In this document: one piece after another, positions 1 through 7,596 of the stretch | How positions within the stretch are numbered: position 1 is the stretch's first letter | How the letters are laid out: each line of letters opens with the position of its first letter | Virus record (IMG/VR): IMGVR_UViG_3300042691_006710 | Location: 1 to 42,997 of that record | Length of the DNA: 42,997 bases | Source of the DNA: a virus | Direction: 5' to 3' (one strand) | Position numbers and translations under genes: made by a program | Notes under the pieces: generated by a model | Databases searched by the model: none | What the model saw: only the letters and a program-made list of their open reading frames with translations | What the model was told of the DNA's origin: nothing

Positions 1-73
1 CGGAACGTTGATTGTCGGAACCACGTGATTCCTGTTCTTTGAGCTTTGCTCGGATTTCTGCTAAAGATGCCAT
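1..73 (-). CDS. Partial N-terminus, probable ssDNA-binding protein gp32
   Basis: Only the first 24 codons lie in the window; the gene runs off the left edge. Translation from the ATG at 73-71 begins MASLAEIRAKLKEQESR, a short charged helix followed by a polar linker. From memory this resembles the N-terminus of gp32 proteins in aquatic T4-like phages, where a basic N-terminal segment mediates cooperative binding to single-stranded DNA. A good Shine-Dalgarno (AGGAG, plus-strand 81-85 as the complement) precedes the ATG, and the upstream leader holds two hairpins. The core OB-fold and zinc site of gp32 are outside the window, so the call rests on a short stretch and is tentative. Confidence 0.45.
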   Translation of the reverse strand, partial: MASLAEIRAKLKEQESRGSDNQRS

Positions 74-120
74 AATAATCTCCTATTGTTAGCCTTTAAT
101 ATTTTATTTGCCTTTAATTT

Positions 121-140
121 GTTTTACACCCTTGTAAAAC
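121..140 (-). promoter_or_regulatory. 8-bp hairpin in leader of the leftmost gene
   Basis: The arms GTTTTACA (121-128) and TGTAAAAC (133-140) are perfect complements around a 4-base loop. On the minus strand there is no T-run after it, so it is unlikely to be an intrinsic terminator. It lies 48 bases upstream of the leftmost start codon, in the untranslated leader. T4 gp32 represses its own mRNA through a folded leader; an analogous role here is inference. Confidence 0.4.
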
Positions 141-172
141 AAAAAACGCATACATGTTATTGTATACGTTTT
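141..172 (-). terminator. Intrinsic terminator after the 653-aa gene
   Basis: On the minus strand an 11-bp stem (arms 162-172 and 143-153, one G-T pair) encloses an 8-base loop and runs into a six-T tract (146-141). It lies about 40 bases past the stop codon of the leftward gene ending at 212. This is the classic form of a rho-independent terminator. Confidence 0.75.
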
Positions 173-180
173 TATTTATC
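173..180 (-). promoter_or_regulatory. Late-promoter-like box GATAAATA
   Basis: Read leftward the sequence is GATAAATA, one base from the T4 late box TATAAATA. It lies immediately upstream of the terminator hairpin and would serve the leftmost gene. A transcript starting about six bases downstream would lack part of the terminator's 5' arm. Assigned by motif only. Confidence 0.4.
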
Positions 181-211
181 TTAGCAAGAGATTTCTTGCT
201 TAAAAATGGTT

Positions 212-2173
212 TTATCTTACCAATCCTGCCATTTTCTTCATTCTAGTCATTTCGCCGAGACTGCTCAATTTAGCAATTACTTTTTCAGCAATAGGCCCAG
301 CACTGTCTCCAAATTTCTTTTCGCAGGCAATCTTAACACCTTCTTCGCCTTTGGGAAAATTACCTTCATTGGCATTGTACATGCTCTTAACAAATTCAAT
401 TAATTCATCTGCTTTGTTGCCAAAAACATCTTCAACTTTCATACCTGCTTTAGTGATAGCTTCGCCTAAGGTCATTTCTTTACCAGCAATTCGAATAATT
501 GTTTCTGCTGTTGCGCCGGCTTTCTTAGCTTTTTTAATAGCATCAGCCATGCCTTTTTTAGCAAGATGTTTAGCCATATTTTTAGTCTTAACACTATTAC
601 CAAATTGATCTTTGTTGTCGCCTGACTTTTTATAAGGACCGTCAAACGGTGGATCTTCCTTTTCTTCAGCAACTGGTTGTGGTGCTGCTGGCGCTGGTTC
701 AGCTGGAGCAGCCGGAGCAGGTGCTGGTTCAGCTGCTGGAGGCATTTCGGCAGCTGCTGGTTCAGCTGCTGGAGCAGGGGCAGCATCCATGCCATCATCT
801 GCAGGAAATTGTATCTGAGTTAAAATATCTGTGCCGTTTTCCTCGTCTTTAATCTTAATATAATCTTTAAGGATATCACGTACATCATGTTCAGGATCGA
901 TGTCAGCAAGTTCTTTGAAAACATCTGTCAATTCATCATCGTCGATGATGTCGGATAAACTTTCAACAGCATTGCTGCCATCTGTACCAACAGGGATTGG
1001 TTGGGAAACAAGCTGATTTAATTTTTCTACAGCTTCTCTCTTGCTGTCTTCGTCATCGCTGAAAATGTCAACACGTTCGCCTATAATGTGATTGAGTTGT
1101 TTTTCATAGTCTGCAAATTCTTTAATTTCTTTGCCTGCGTCGGAGTCATTTTCATCTTCTGTTTCTTCATCAACTAAATCTTCAATAGTTAACTCTTTAA
1201 CAGGAATATCGCTTTCGTCTACTAGTTTAAAAATATAAGGAAATACATTTTTAAGTTCTTCGTTAAATGTACGGATAGTTAATCTATCTATCCAGTCGTT
1301 CATTACATCTTCCGGAATTTCTTTAGCATCGCTAGCATGAAAGTTTTCTACAAACTCGGTGTAACGAGTAGCATTTTGTAAGCTGTGGATTTCTTTTTTG
1401 ACAGCATCGATTCTTTCCATTACTTTAGAATGAATACTGCCCATTGCCTCGCTAACCATTGGGTTACGCGATACATACTGTTTGAACATTCTTAGGTTAC
1501 TTAATTCTTCACTAAGACCAATAACATGGCCTCCAATAGAATCGTAAGGTGTTCCACCATGTGCTACGTGGGTGGCTAATGCTCTGGCACCATTTAGATG
1601 TTTGTAAGGATACTTAAATCGTTCGCCCTGTGCGTTTTCAATATAGATGCTTTCGATTCGCTGAGCTCGTCCAGCTGGGTTCTCAAAATTTACTGGAGCA
1701 CTATGTTTAACAATTAACTTAGCATCGCCTAATTGCTGATAGCTAGTCTTGCTAGTGCCATATAATTTACTTTCAGACATAGTGTCTTCTCCGTTGTTCT
1801 TTTTTGCCATAAATTCGTAATCTCTTTTTTCTAAATTACTTTTGGAAATATCTCTAGTATCAAAATTCATTAGTCGTTGTTTCGCAAATTCTCGTAATTC
1901 TTGAAGGAAATTGTAAAATTTATTTTTTACGAATTCATCTTTTTCATCCACAATATCGTTAGAGTAAATTACTACAAGGCCGTCTTTTTCTGAAATACTC
2001 ACATTAATCGAACCTAGTGGAACTCGATTATGGTGATAGTCAAAATTAAAAAATCTTGCTAATTTAGGTTCGTCCGTTGATTTGCGATCTTCGTCTCGTA
2101 GTTTTACTTTTGGAAATTGTGTTCTAATTTTTCCAAATAATTCATCAGCAATGTTGCTTAGATTCTTGTTCAT
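212..2173 (-). CDS. Conserved 653-aa protein of T4-like phages, function unknown
   Basis: The protein has three visible parts. Residues 1-330 are mixed charged sequence with motifs such as KHLNGARALATHVAHGG and LTIRTFNEELKNVFPYIFKL. Residues 340-460 are strongly Asp/Glu-rich. A Pro/Ala low-complexity linker (about 464-503) leads to a basic C-terminal domain ending EMTRMKKMAGLVR. I recognise the N-terminal motifs as recurring in aquatic T4-like phages but know no function. It lies 8 bases after the gp17 gene and before a terminator, so it is probably the last gene of the packaging operon. No membrane segments are evident. A late-promoter-like box ends five bases before its ATG and there is no Shine-Dalgarno. 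Confidence 0.8.
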   Translation of the reverse strand: MNKNLSNIADELFGKIRTQFPKVKLRDEDRKSTDEPKLARFFNFDYHHNRVPLGSINVSISEKDGLVVIYSNDIVDEKDEFVKNKFYNFLQELREFAKQRLMNFDTRDISKSNLEKRDYEFMAKKNNGEDTMSESKLYGTSKTSYQQLGDAKLIVKHSAPVNFENPAGRAQRIESIYIENAQGERFKYPYKHLNGARALATHVAHGGTPYDSIGGHVIGLSEELSNLRMFKQYVSRNPMVSEAMGSIHSKVMERIDAVKKEIHSLQNATRYTEFVENFHASDAKEIPEDVMNDWIDRLTIRTFNEELKNVFPYIFKLVDESDIPVKELTIEDLVDEETEDENDSDAGKEIKEFADYEKQLNHIIGERVDIFSDDEDSKREAVEKLNQLVSQPIPVGTDGSNAVESLSDIIDDDELTDVFKELADIDPEHDVRDILKDYIKIKDEENGTDILTQIQFPADDGMDAAPAPAAEPAAAEMPPAAEPAPAPAAPAEPAPAAPQPVAEEKEDPPFDGPYKKSGDNKDQFGNSVKTKNMAKHLAKKGMADAIKKAKKAGATAETIIRIAGKEMTLGEAITKAGMKVEDVFGNKADELIEFVKSMYNANEGNFPKGEEGVKIACEKKFGDSAGPIAEKVIAKLSSLGEMTRMKKMAGLVR

Positions 2174-2178
2174 ACTGA

Positions 2179-2186
2179 TATTTATC
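2179..2186 (-). promoter_or_regulatory. Late-promoter-like box GATAAATA abutting a start codon
   Basis: GATAAATA on the minus strand ends five bases before the ATG of the 653-aa gene, overlapping the 3' end of the terminase gene. With T4 late-promoter geometry the transcript would start at or next to the start codon. No Shine-Dalgarno is visible. Confidence 0.4.
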
Positions 2187-3777
2187 CTAAATTAGACGAA
2201 ATAAAGATAGGCATCGGCATCTCCCAGTCATCGTCTACATGCCCTGAATGGCTGCTAATACTGTCAAACACACGTTCGTCCCAGTCTGCTAGCACTTGGC
2301 TCATACGTACCATTAGCAGGGTAGCACTAACTAAGTCGTCTTGTTCGCCAACTTTTGCTTTAAATGTTACACCGGCTGCTATGAATGCTTTTAGTTCAGA
2401 TATTAATGGCTTGCTGTTAATTTTCATTTTTCCGCTTTCAATCAAGAACTTTAAGCGGGCGCTAGCGGAAATCTTGCTGCCATGTGTGGTATTGAATCCT
2501 TTACGGAATTTGCGTACATGTCCTTTACGTACAGGTTCGCTAACAAATAATCCTGGAAAATTTTCTTCGCCTATGTCTTTAATACACACTAAACCTGCTT
2601 CTCCTACAGTATTATTTTCTATAGTCCAGTATAGATTATTGGCTGTTTCACCTGTTTCGTCTTGTATATATTTTAATATTTCCCTAAGAACTTTAATTTG
2701 CCCTTGAATAGGAGTTAAGTTATGTTGCCATTCGGCAACTTGTGTAAAACTAGGTAATTCAAATACTTCAATTGCAGCACTGTTACCGCCTGTACCTAGA
2801 CTAGGATCTAATGTAACTGCGTACATGCTGTCTCGGTTCAACTGTTTATACCAGCGAGTTTGTCCCATTCGCTGTACAGGTTCTTTGCCTTCTAGTCCTG
2901 CCAAACAAATGCTATTAATGAGTGTTTCGTCGTAGACTAAGAATTCGCAGTTATATTCTCGGCGGAATCGTTCTTCACCAATACGGCCACGTTCTGCTCT
3001 TTCCCATGCTTCATCTCTATCAGGATGCTCACTCCACTTACAGGTAAATGGAAAGAAACCGTTGATACCAGTTTCTTGTTCATTACCAAACTCGTCGAAC
3101 TTCTTGTTAGCTTCTTTCCAGATAGTGGCAAATGTATCTTCGTCGCTGTTAGGAGTGCTGGTCATAATACATTTACCACCTGTTGCCAGTGTAGGTGATA
3201 TAGAAGTCCAAAACTCATCAGCAATGTTAGGTGGAACAAATGCAAACTCGTCGCAGTATAGTAATGATATACTCATACCACGACCTGTATTGCCTGTAGT
3301 TGTTGTACTAACAATACGCGAGCCGTTATCAAACTCAATCGAACCTTTATTGTAGTTAGTTACACCACTACGAATATAATCAGGACATAACTCGTAAGCA
3401 TATCTTATACGTTGCATAATTTCCTGCGAACCGGTATACTTGTGAGCTGAAATTAGAATAGTCTGATCTGGATGAAACATGGCATACCATAACAAGTAAC
3501 CAGCAGCACAGGTAGTTTTACCCATCTGTCGAGGTAGCATGTTGATATTAAATCTATGCCCGTGATATGCATCTAATAATCTTGTTTGAAACTCGAACGG
3601 CTCAAACAACATTTTGCCTTTAACTGGATGTTGAATATAAAAATAATTGTTAGTAAAATAATGATAGCCTGTCTCAGGATCCGAGCAGGCGGCAAGATGC
3701 CGAATGTGTTCTTCGGTGAACGTTTCTCTTGCGTGTGCTTTTTTAGTTAGTACGCCATCTAGACTTTTATTTGCCAT
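2182..3777 (-). CDS. gp17: Terminase large subunit (gp17)
   Basis: This is the packaging motor ATPase and headful nuclease of T4-type phages, acting at the portal of the prohead. Motifs read directly: Walker A PRQMGKTT at 82-89, Walker B SLLYCDEF at 171-178 with the D-E pair, and coupling motif TSTPN at 207-211. In the C-terminal RNase H-like nuclease half, candidate acidic residues are D324 (TLDPSLGTGG), E387 (WTIENN) and D480/D481. At 531 residues it is somewhat shorter than T4 gp17 (610). The ATG at 3777 lacks a Shine-Dalgarno; a weak late box (AGTAAATA) ends five bases upstream, just after a terminator, so it probably has its own transcript. gp16 lies upstream on the same strand, separated by three small genes. 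Confidence 0.97.
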   Translation of the reverse strand: MANKSLDGVLTKKAHARETFTEEHIRHLAACSDPETGYHYFTNNYFYIQHPVKGKMLFEPFEFQTRLLDAYHGHRFNINMLPRQMGKTTCAAGYLLWYAMFHPDQTILISAHKYTGSQEIMQRIRYAYELCPDYIRSGVTNYNKGSIEFDNGSRIVSTTTTGNTGRGMSISLLYCDEFAFVPPNIADEFWTSISPTLATGGKCIMTSTPNSDEDTFATIWKEANKKFDEFGNEQETGINGFFPFTCKWSEHPDRDEAWERAERGRIGEERFRREYNCEFLVYDETLINSICLAGLEGKEPVQRMGQTRWYKQLNRDSMYAVTLDPSLGTGGNSAAIEVFELPSFTQVAEWQHNLTPIQGQIKVLREILKYIQDETGETANNLYWTIENNTVGEAGLVCIKDIGEENFPGLFVSEPVRKGHVRKFRKGFNTTHGSKISASARLKFLIESGKMKINSKPLISELKAFIAAGVTFKAKVGEQDDLVSATLLMVRMSQVLADWDERVFDSISSHSGHVDDDWEMPMPIFISSNLG

Positions 3778-3782
3778 ATTGT

Positions 3783-3790
3783 TATTTACT
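3783..3790 (-). promoter_or_regulatory. Late-promoter-like box AGTAAATA upstream of gp17
   Basis: AGTAAATA on the minus strand ends five bases before the gp17 ATG and starts directly after the T-tract of the preceding terminator. It differs from TATAAATA at two positions, so it is a weak match; the position between terminator and gene is what supports it. Confidence 0.35.
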
Positions 3791-3791
3791 G

Positions 3792-3819
3792 AAAAAAATA
3801 GCCTCCGAAGAGGCTATTT
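3792..3819 (-). terminator. UUCG-loop intrinsic terminator
   Basis: A perfect 10-bp stem (AAATAGCCTC with GAGGCTATTT) closes a C(UUCG)G tetraloop on the minus strand and is followed by a run of seven Ts. UUCG loops are common in T4 terminators. It lies about 30 bases after the stop codon of the leftward gene 3851-4483 and separates it from gp17. Confidence 0.9.
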
Positions 3820-3850
3820 GGCAGGGTCTCAATCACCCTAGCTGCACTGG

Positions 3851-4483
3851 TTATCTGTTTTTAATTTCTTCGTACAAACCTTTAAGCTGTTGGGCAATAC
3901 GTTCTGCCATTGGTTGCATTGGATTATCGCCGCCTGCTACTTTTGGAAATGTTTGCTTAGGTTTGTTTAGGTCTCCGCCGCCTTGTGTGACAGCATCGAT
4001 ACCTTGGTACATCTCGTCACCTAAAGGTTCTCTTTCTTGTTCGTCATCACCGCCTAGTGCTTTCATAACGATTGGCATGTCAGAATCCATTCCATCATGT
4101 CTTTGGTCCATGCCTGGCATTTCCATATCGCTGCCTTCGTCGCCGTCTAGGTTACGTAGGATATCCATAAGGTCGCGAATTCCGTTTGCGCCTGCGCCAT
4201 TCATACTAAGATTCATCGATACAGAATCTTGCTGTGGAGGAGTTCTCATACCCATCATGCCACCTGGCATGTCCATGCCGCATTCATCGATAAATGCTTC
4301 GTCGACTTCTTTTTCTTTTTCTTTGTCTTTAGGAAAAGCAGCTTTCATGCGACTGCCATAGTACTCGTCCTTGCCGCTTTCGATTTCTCCGTCACCGTCG
4401 TAATCTTTTTTAGCTTTGTCGCTTTCTTGTACGGCTTTTTGATCCAAGGTATCTAAGCGTGATAATAATTCTTGAAAATTCAT
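3851..4483 (-). CDS. Acidic Met/Gly-rich protein with EF-hand-like loop
   Basis: A 210-aa hypothetical protein. Near the N-terminus, D27-Y-D-G-D-G-E-I-E is a DxDGDGxI calcium-binding loop of the EF-hand/dockerin type, followed by a conserved-looking EYYGSRMKAA. The middle (about 65-160) is rich in Met, Gly and Asp and is probably disordered; the C-terminus (AERIAQQLKGLYEEI) is helical. Small proteins with this loop recur in aquatic T4-like phages (recollection), but I know no role; calcium binding is inferred only from the loop. Its ATG overlaps the stop of the upstream 46-aa ORF (ATGA), so translation is probably coupled. It ends at a strong terminator and is the last gene of the gp16 transcription unit. 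Confidence 0.75.
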   Translation of the reverse strand: MNFQELLSRLDTLDQKAVQESDKAKKDYDGDGEIESGKDEYYGSRMKAAFPKDKEKEKEVDEAFIDECGMDMPGGMMGMRTPPQQDSVSMNLSMNGAGANGIRDLMDILRNLDGDEGSDMEMPGMDQRHDGMDSDMPIVMKALGGDDEQEREPLGDEMYQGIDAVTQGGGDLNKPKQTFPKVAGGDNPMQPMAERIAQQLKGLYEEIKNR

Positions 4484-4620
4484 AATTGTTCTTCCTGTTG
4501 TTCTATGACAGTAGTCTCTACTTGTGTAACATTCAAGACTTCCGTTATGTTGATTGTAATTTGATTATTATCAGCTACAATTCCTTCTTGTTCTATAAGA
4601 TCGAGCTTGTCAGTACTCAT
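4480..4620 (-). CDS. Small 46-aa acidic ORF, translationally coupled
   Basis: Read on the minus strand from the ATG at 4620 this ORF starts MSTDKLDLIEQEGIVAD and ends in a Glu/Gln-rich tail. Its ATG overlaps the stop of the upstream 200-aa gene (ATGA at 4617-4620), and its own stop overlaps the ATG of the 210-aa gene (ATGA at 4480-4483). This double coupling exactly fills the gap between two real genes, which supports it as a true gene despite its size. There is no recognised domain and no Shine-Dalgarno is needed if it is coupled. Function unknown. Confidence 0.65.
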   Translation of the reverse strand: MSTDKLDLIEQEGIVADNNQITINITEVLNVTQVETTVIEQQEEQL

Positions 4621-5219
4621 TTCTTAGATCCAAACAAACTCTTAGCAGGACCTACTTTAGGCATTGGTTCTGCTTTTTCTTTGTGGGCACTCTTGGCCAA
4701 CAATTTTTCGTTAACACCTTTTATTTGTGTTAATTGTTTTTCTTTAGATGCTTTGGCAACGTCTTTTAAGAAACTACTAATCATTTTATCGCCGAACAAT
4801 CCTTGATTGTTTGACTTTTCATAACCCTGTGATAACAATGCTTCGCCTTTGTCATCTAATGTCATATTTTCTGCTTCGATGGCAGCATTTGCTTCTTCGA
4901 GCGGTGTGCGTACACGAATAGCTTCTCTGCTGATACCAGTACTATTTGCTAATAATTCAGATAGCACAGCACTTGTAGCTGGATAATCTAGTTCTACTTC
5001 AAACACTGTCATAGAACTGTTTTTAAGTGTAGGAAAGTCTAATAGATGAGATTGGATAGGAGTATTTTTACCTTTGGTAAATCTGCTTACTTTGTATTGT
5101 TGTAGTGCGGTTTCCATAACATCTTCGCAGTTATCCGGAAGATCACCCGCTACTTTAATTTTAAAAGCATATTTTTTCTCTTCTACACTTTCTTGTAGGT
5201 ATGCGCTGAATAGTTTCAT
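4617..5219 (-). CDS. Conserved 200-aa protein with possible capsid-targeting leader
   Basis: The N-terminus MKLFSAYLQES resembles T4 capsid-targeting leaders such as MKTYQEFIAEA, with an L-Q-E site that would suit the prohead protease gp21. After it comes a compact alpha/beta region (about 15-105) with TPIQSHLLDFPTLKNSSM and a Tyr-Pro-Ala-Thr helix start, then a Lys/Glu-rich helical tail ending PAKSLFGSKK. Proteins of this pattern occur beside head genes in aquatic T4-like phages (recollection). Function is unknown; an internal head protein is possible. It follows gp16 by 17 bases, with a late-type box AATAAATA overlapping the gp16 stop and a modest Shine-Dalgarno (CAGGA) upstream of the ATG. 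Confidence 0.75.
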   Translation of the reverse strand: MKLFSAYLQESVEEKKYAFKIKVAGDLPDNCEDVMETALQQYKVSRFTKGKNTPIQSHLLDFPTLKNSSMTVFEVELDYPATSAVLSELLANSTGISREAIRVRTPLEEANAAIEAENMTLDDKGEALLSQGYEKSNNQGLFGDKMISSFLKDVAKASKEKQLTQIKGVNEKLLAKSAHKEKAEPMPKVGPAKSLFGSKK

Positions 5220-5236
5220 ATTATAATCCTGATACC

Positions 5237-5713
5237 TTATTTATTCATATTTTTAAGTTTCTCAATCAAACTATTACGGTCTGAGATGATAACTCCACTG
5301 CCGGGAATGTCAATACCTTCTTCTGGGCCGGCTTTTTGATCAAGTTGTTGTTTTTTAAGCTGAAGTTCAATCATCTTAAGTTTTTTGTCAATTTTGGCAG
5401 ATTTAGCATCGATAGCATTTTTAAGCATACCACCTGCTACTTCAAAAATACGTCCACTATAACGTGCTTCAACGTTCATGCCTAGATCCATAAGATCATC
5501 ATAGGCATCAGTGGCTCGTTGTGCTAGAGCATCAAATTCAGCGTCAGCAACATCACCTAGTCCACTTACTTTTGGCAGGGCGGCTGAAATTTTATCAAAT
5601 TCTGATAAATCTCTAAGAAGCGGTGGCGGCATAACTTTATCCGCGGCTTTCTCTGATTCTTTAACCATTTTTTTATTTTCAGGTAAATTGAGCAGTTCTT
5701 CTAATTTTTTCAT
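5237..5713 (-). CDS. gp16: Terminase small subunit (gp16)
   Basis: Small terminase binds phage DNA as a ring and regulates gp17 ATPase and nuclease. The 158-aa length matches T4 gp16 (164 aa). The family arrangement is visible: an N-terminal helix LEELLNLPENKKM, a central helical oligomerisation region (about 60-130) with ATDAYDDLMDLGMNVEARYSGR followed by EVAGGMLKNAIDAKSAKIDKK, and a short C-terminal tail. It lies in the same operon as gp17, three small genes upstream, and directly after gp4. The start at 5713 has no Shine-Dalgarno; a late-like box GATAAGTA ends five bases before it. The sequence is divergent from T4, so the call leans on pattern and neighbours. Confidence 0.8.
   Translation of the reverse strand: MKKLEELLNLPENKKMVKESEKAADKVMPPPLLRDLSEFDKISAALPKVSGLGDVADAEFDALAQRATDAYDDLMDLGMNVEARYSGRIFEVAGGMLKNAIDAKSAKIDKKLKMIELQLKKQQLDQKAGPEEGIDIPGSGVIISDRNSLIEKLKNMNK
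5238..5245 (-). promoter_or_regulatory. Late-promoter-like box AATAAATA
   Basis: AATAAATA on the minus strand overlaps the gp16 stop codon and lies 18 bases before the ATG of the 200-aa gene, leaving room for a short leader with a CAGGA Shine-Dalgarno. One mismatch to TATAAATA. The overlap with Asn-Lys-stop codons means a chance match is possible. Confidence 0.35.
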
Positions 5714-5718
5714 AATAA

Positions 5719-5726
5719 TACTTATC
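5719..5726 (-). promoter_or_regulatory. Weak late-promoter-like box GATAAGTA upstream of gp16
   Basis: GATAAGTA on the minus strand ends five bases before the gp16 ATG, the same spacing as other boxes in this window. Two mismatches to TATAAATA make it weak on its own. Confidence 0.25.
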
Positions 5727-6159
5727 TATTTCTGCCATTAATGAATAAGTCTTGTTCGTTGATTACACGAAACTTAATACCTTGAGCTTTACACCATGCC
5801 ATGGCCGCTCGCCACTTAGCTACGTTTCTAACATATTGAATTTGATTATTTTTATTTTTGCCTACTTTTTCACGTAGGGTTTGATTTTGCGGTTTGACTT
5901 CGATAAGTTCCACAAACATTTTGCCAGTTTTATCAGCATACTGAATAAAAAAATCTGGAATATAAATGGTCTGCTTGCCTGTAATAGGACATCTGTAAGG
6001 TATACTAATGGCTTCACTGGCCCATTTTTGTATGCTAGGGTGTGTATCGCAAAATCTCATAAAGGCAAATTCCCAAGAACTGCGATATGTAGGGGTTTTC
6101 TTTCCTACATATTTCTCTGGATTTGTTATTGCGAATTTACCCTGAGCAAAGCGACTCAT
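5722..6159 (-). CDS. gp4: Head-completion nuclease (gp4)
   Basis: T4 gp4 joins the filled head late in assembly and has a TnsA/PD-(D/E)XK-type nuclease fold. Visible signatures: the N-terminal pattern QGKFAITNPEKYVGK, then YRSSWEFAFMRFCD with E30, SEAISIPY with E49, PDF with D69, and the core VELIEVKP with E87-V-K89. Together these make a PD-ExK active site. The following KWRAAMAWCKAQG helix is also typical of the family. At 145 residues it is close to T4 gp4 (150). Its ATG overlaps the stop of the upstream 122-aa gene (ATGA), indicating coupled translation, and gp16 follows directly. Confidence 0.9.
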   Translation of the reverse strand: MSRFAQGKFAITNPEKYVGKKTPTYRSSWEFAFMRFCDTHPSIQKWASEAISIPYRCPITGKQTIYIPDFFIQYADKTGKMFVELIEVKPQNQTLREKVGKNKNNQIQYVRNVAKWRAAMAWCKAQGIKFRVINEQDLFINGRNR

Positions 6160-6524
6160 ATTCTAATATTTCGGCTCTCTGTGGTTTCTTCAATTGTTAA
6201 TAATTTAAAACCAAGAGTGCTAGTTTTCTCTCTATAGGCATTTAGCACTTGTGTAACTACGTTACTAAGTTGCGCATCATTGAGAGTTTTAATAGTGTCG
6301 AGCAATTCCATGACTTCGACGTTGTCTATCTTAGACTGTGTTAGTAATACTATTGCGGTGCTACGTGCAGCTTCTACGTCCCAGCCTCTTTTTAAAAAGA
6401 ACCCTAGTACAATATCTATTTGATTAGACGGGAATGTTATTTGTTGTCTAAAATATTTGTCAAAAAAACTCTTAACTTCTTGACTGCTGTCAACATTAAT
6501 TTGCGATGGTAAATTATAAGCCAT
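6156..6524 (-). CDS. Conserved 122-aa protein beside gp4
   Basis: A small, mainly helical protein with the pattern INVDSSQEVKSFFDKYF, then FFLKRGWDVEAARSTAIVLL and QVLNAYREKTSTLGF. I recognise this pattern from other aquatic T4-like phages, where it also lies among head/tail completion genes, but no function is known to me. It overlaps by one base with the upstream tube-fold gene (TAATG) and by four bases with gp4 (ATGA), so the three genes are probably translated together. That coupling suggests a structural or assembly role. Confidence 0.75.
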   Translation of the reverse strand: MAYNLPSQINVDSSQEVKSFFDKYFRQQITFPSNQIDIVLGFFLKRGWDVEAARSTAIVLLTQSKIDNVEVMELLDTIKTLNDAQLSNVVTQVLNAYREKTSTLGFKLLTIEETTESRNIRI

Positions 6525-7591
6525 TATGGTCCGTTCCCGCCAAACTGTATAGGTTTAGCAGATGTTGTTGCCGACGGATTATTTACGGGAAAACTTATTG
6601 TGTTTTGTCCGCTTAATCCTATTACAGCGGCACTTTGAAGTCCGCGAATTGCGGCACCTGTTAGCTCGCTTCTTACACCTGCTGATGTCAGTGCTTTGGC
6701 ATTTTGATATGTATTTACCGCAGCTATAGCTGTAGTTATAAAGTTTGCAGGACTCTCAAATGCTTTACCAGAACCTAATGCTCCGAACACTGCCTCTGCT
6801 CCAGCAAGTACGCCGCCTTGACCAAATAAGGTTCGTGTTCCGCCGCCGTATATACTTAACGGACTTGGCATAGTATCATAATGTTCAACACCAAATCCCG
6901 GTGGATTTCCTTGACTTACATAACCTGTGTTATAAGTAACTGCCTCGTAATCTAGTTGCATAGATTGTTCAGCCGACTGTCCAGAACCCATGTCCATGGA
7001 GTCGTGATTCCAACTCTTAATAACAGGGTTTACTAACTTGTAACTATACCAAGCACGTTTAGCCATTTGATAAATTGTTATATCATTAAAAAACGGCATA
7101 CTGCTGTTATTATCTAGACCATACCTAGAATTCATAAAAGCAGGTGCTTTCATGGCACTTCTATTATAGGCAGTTAAATTTCTAGCTGCTTGACTATCGC
7201 CATAGTAATATCCGAAATAGTTTTGCCATAGCTGTCCAACTACTCCTAAATTGTCATCATGGAATGTAATGTTAATAGGTTGGTAATCTATTTTATTTTG
7301 TACAACTTTTTTTCTGTTATACTGATTTAGTGTTTCAGTCTGTATAGAGAACTTAGGAAGATCACATTTTTTTACCAGCATGTTAATTTCGTTTCTATGC
7401 TGATAGGTAAAGTTTAAACTTTTTAGTGCGTTAGTGTTGATATTAAAAACAACATGGAATAAGAATTTTTGCTTAGGTGCTAGTCTTAAATCACTATCAA
7501 CGTGAAGTCGTGAGGCATGTTGAAAGTCTCCAACATTTCCGCGAGGATTAGTTGCGCCTGCTACGAATTGGTTCCATGCTTTGCTTGTCAT
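6524..7591 (-). CDS. Tail-tube-fold virion protein (gp54/gp48-like)
   Basis: A 355-aa protein. Residues 35-130 hold a tube-like domain: KFLFHVVFNIN, a segment ending LVKKCDLPKFSIQTETLNQYNRKK, then ITFHDDNLGVVGQLWQNYFGYYYGD. Further segments (FFNDITIYQMAKRAWYSYKLVNPVI, AVTYNTGYV) continue the same fold. This matches a tube-related protein seen in aquatic T4-like phages; T4 has three proteins of this fold (gp19, gp48, gp54). The C-terminal 90 residues are low-complexity Ala/Gly. It is probably a baseplate-proximal tube initiator or cap, but which cannot be decided here. It lies downstream of gp19 behind a terminator, with a box GATAAATA ending five bases before its ATG and no Shine-Dalgarno. 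Confidence 0.75.
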   Translation of the reverse strand: MTSKAWNQFVAGATNPRGNVGDFQHASRLHVDSDLRLAPKQKFLFHVVFNINTNALKSLNFTYQHRNEINMLVKKCDLPKFSIQTETLNQYNRKKVVQNKIDYQPINITFHDDNLGVVGQLWQNYFGYYYGDSQAARNLTAYNRSAMKAPAFMNSRYGLDNNSSMPFFNDITIYQMAKRAWYSYKLVNPVIKSWNHDSMDMGSGQSAEQSMQLDYEAVTYNTGYVSQGNPPGFGVEHYDTMPSPLSIYGGGTRTLFGQGGVLAGAEAVFGALGSGKAFESPANFITTAIAAVNTYQNAKALTSAGVRSELTGAAIRGLQSAAVIGLSGQNTISFPVNNPSATTSAKPIQFGGNGP

Positions 7592-7596
7592 ATAAT

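Noticed and set aside
3771-4361. Plus-strand open frame (196 codons) opposite the EF-hand-loop gene
   Set aside because: It runs across the terminator and the coupled minus-strand gene, has Ser/Pro-rich nonsense composition and no promoter.
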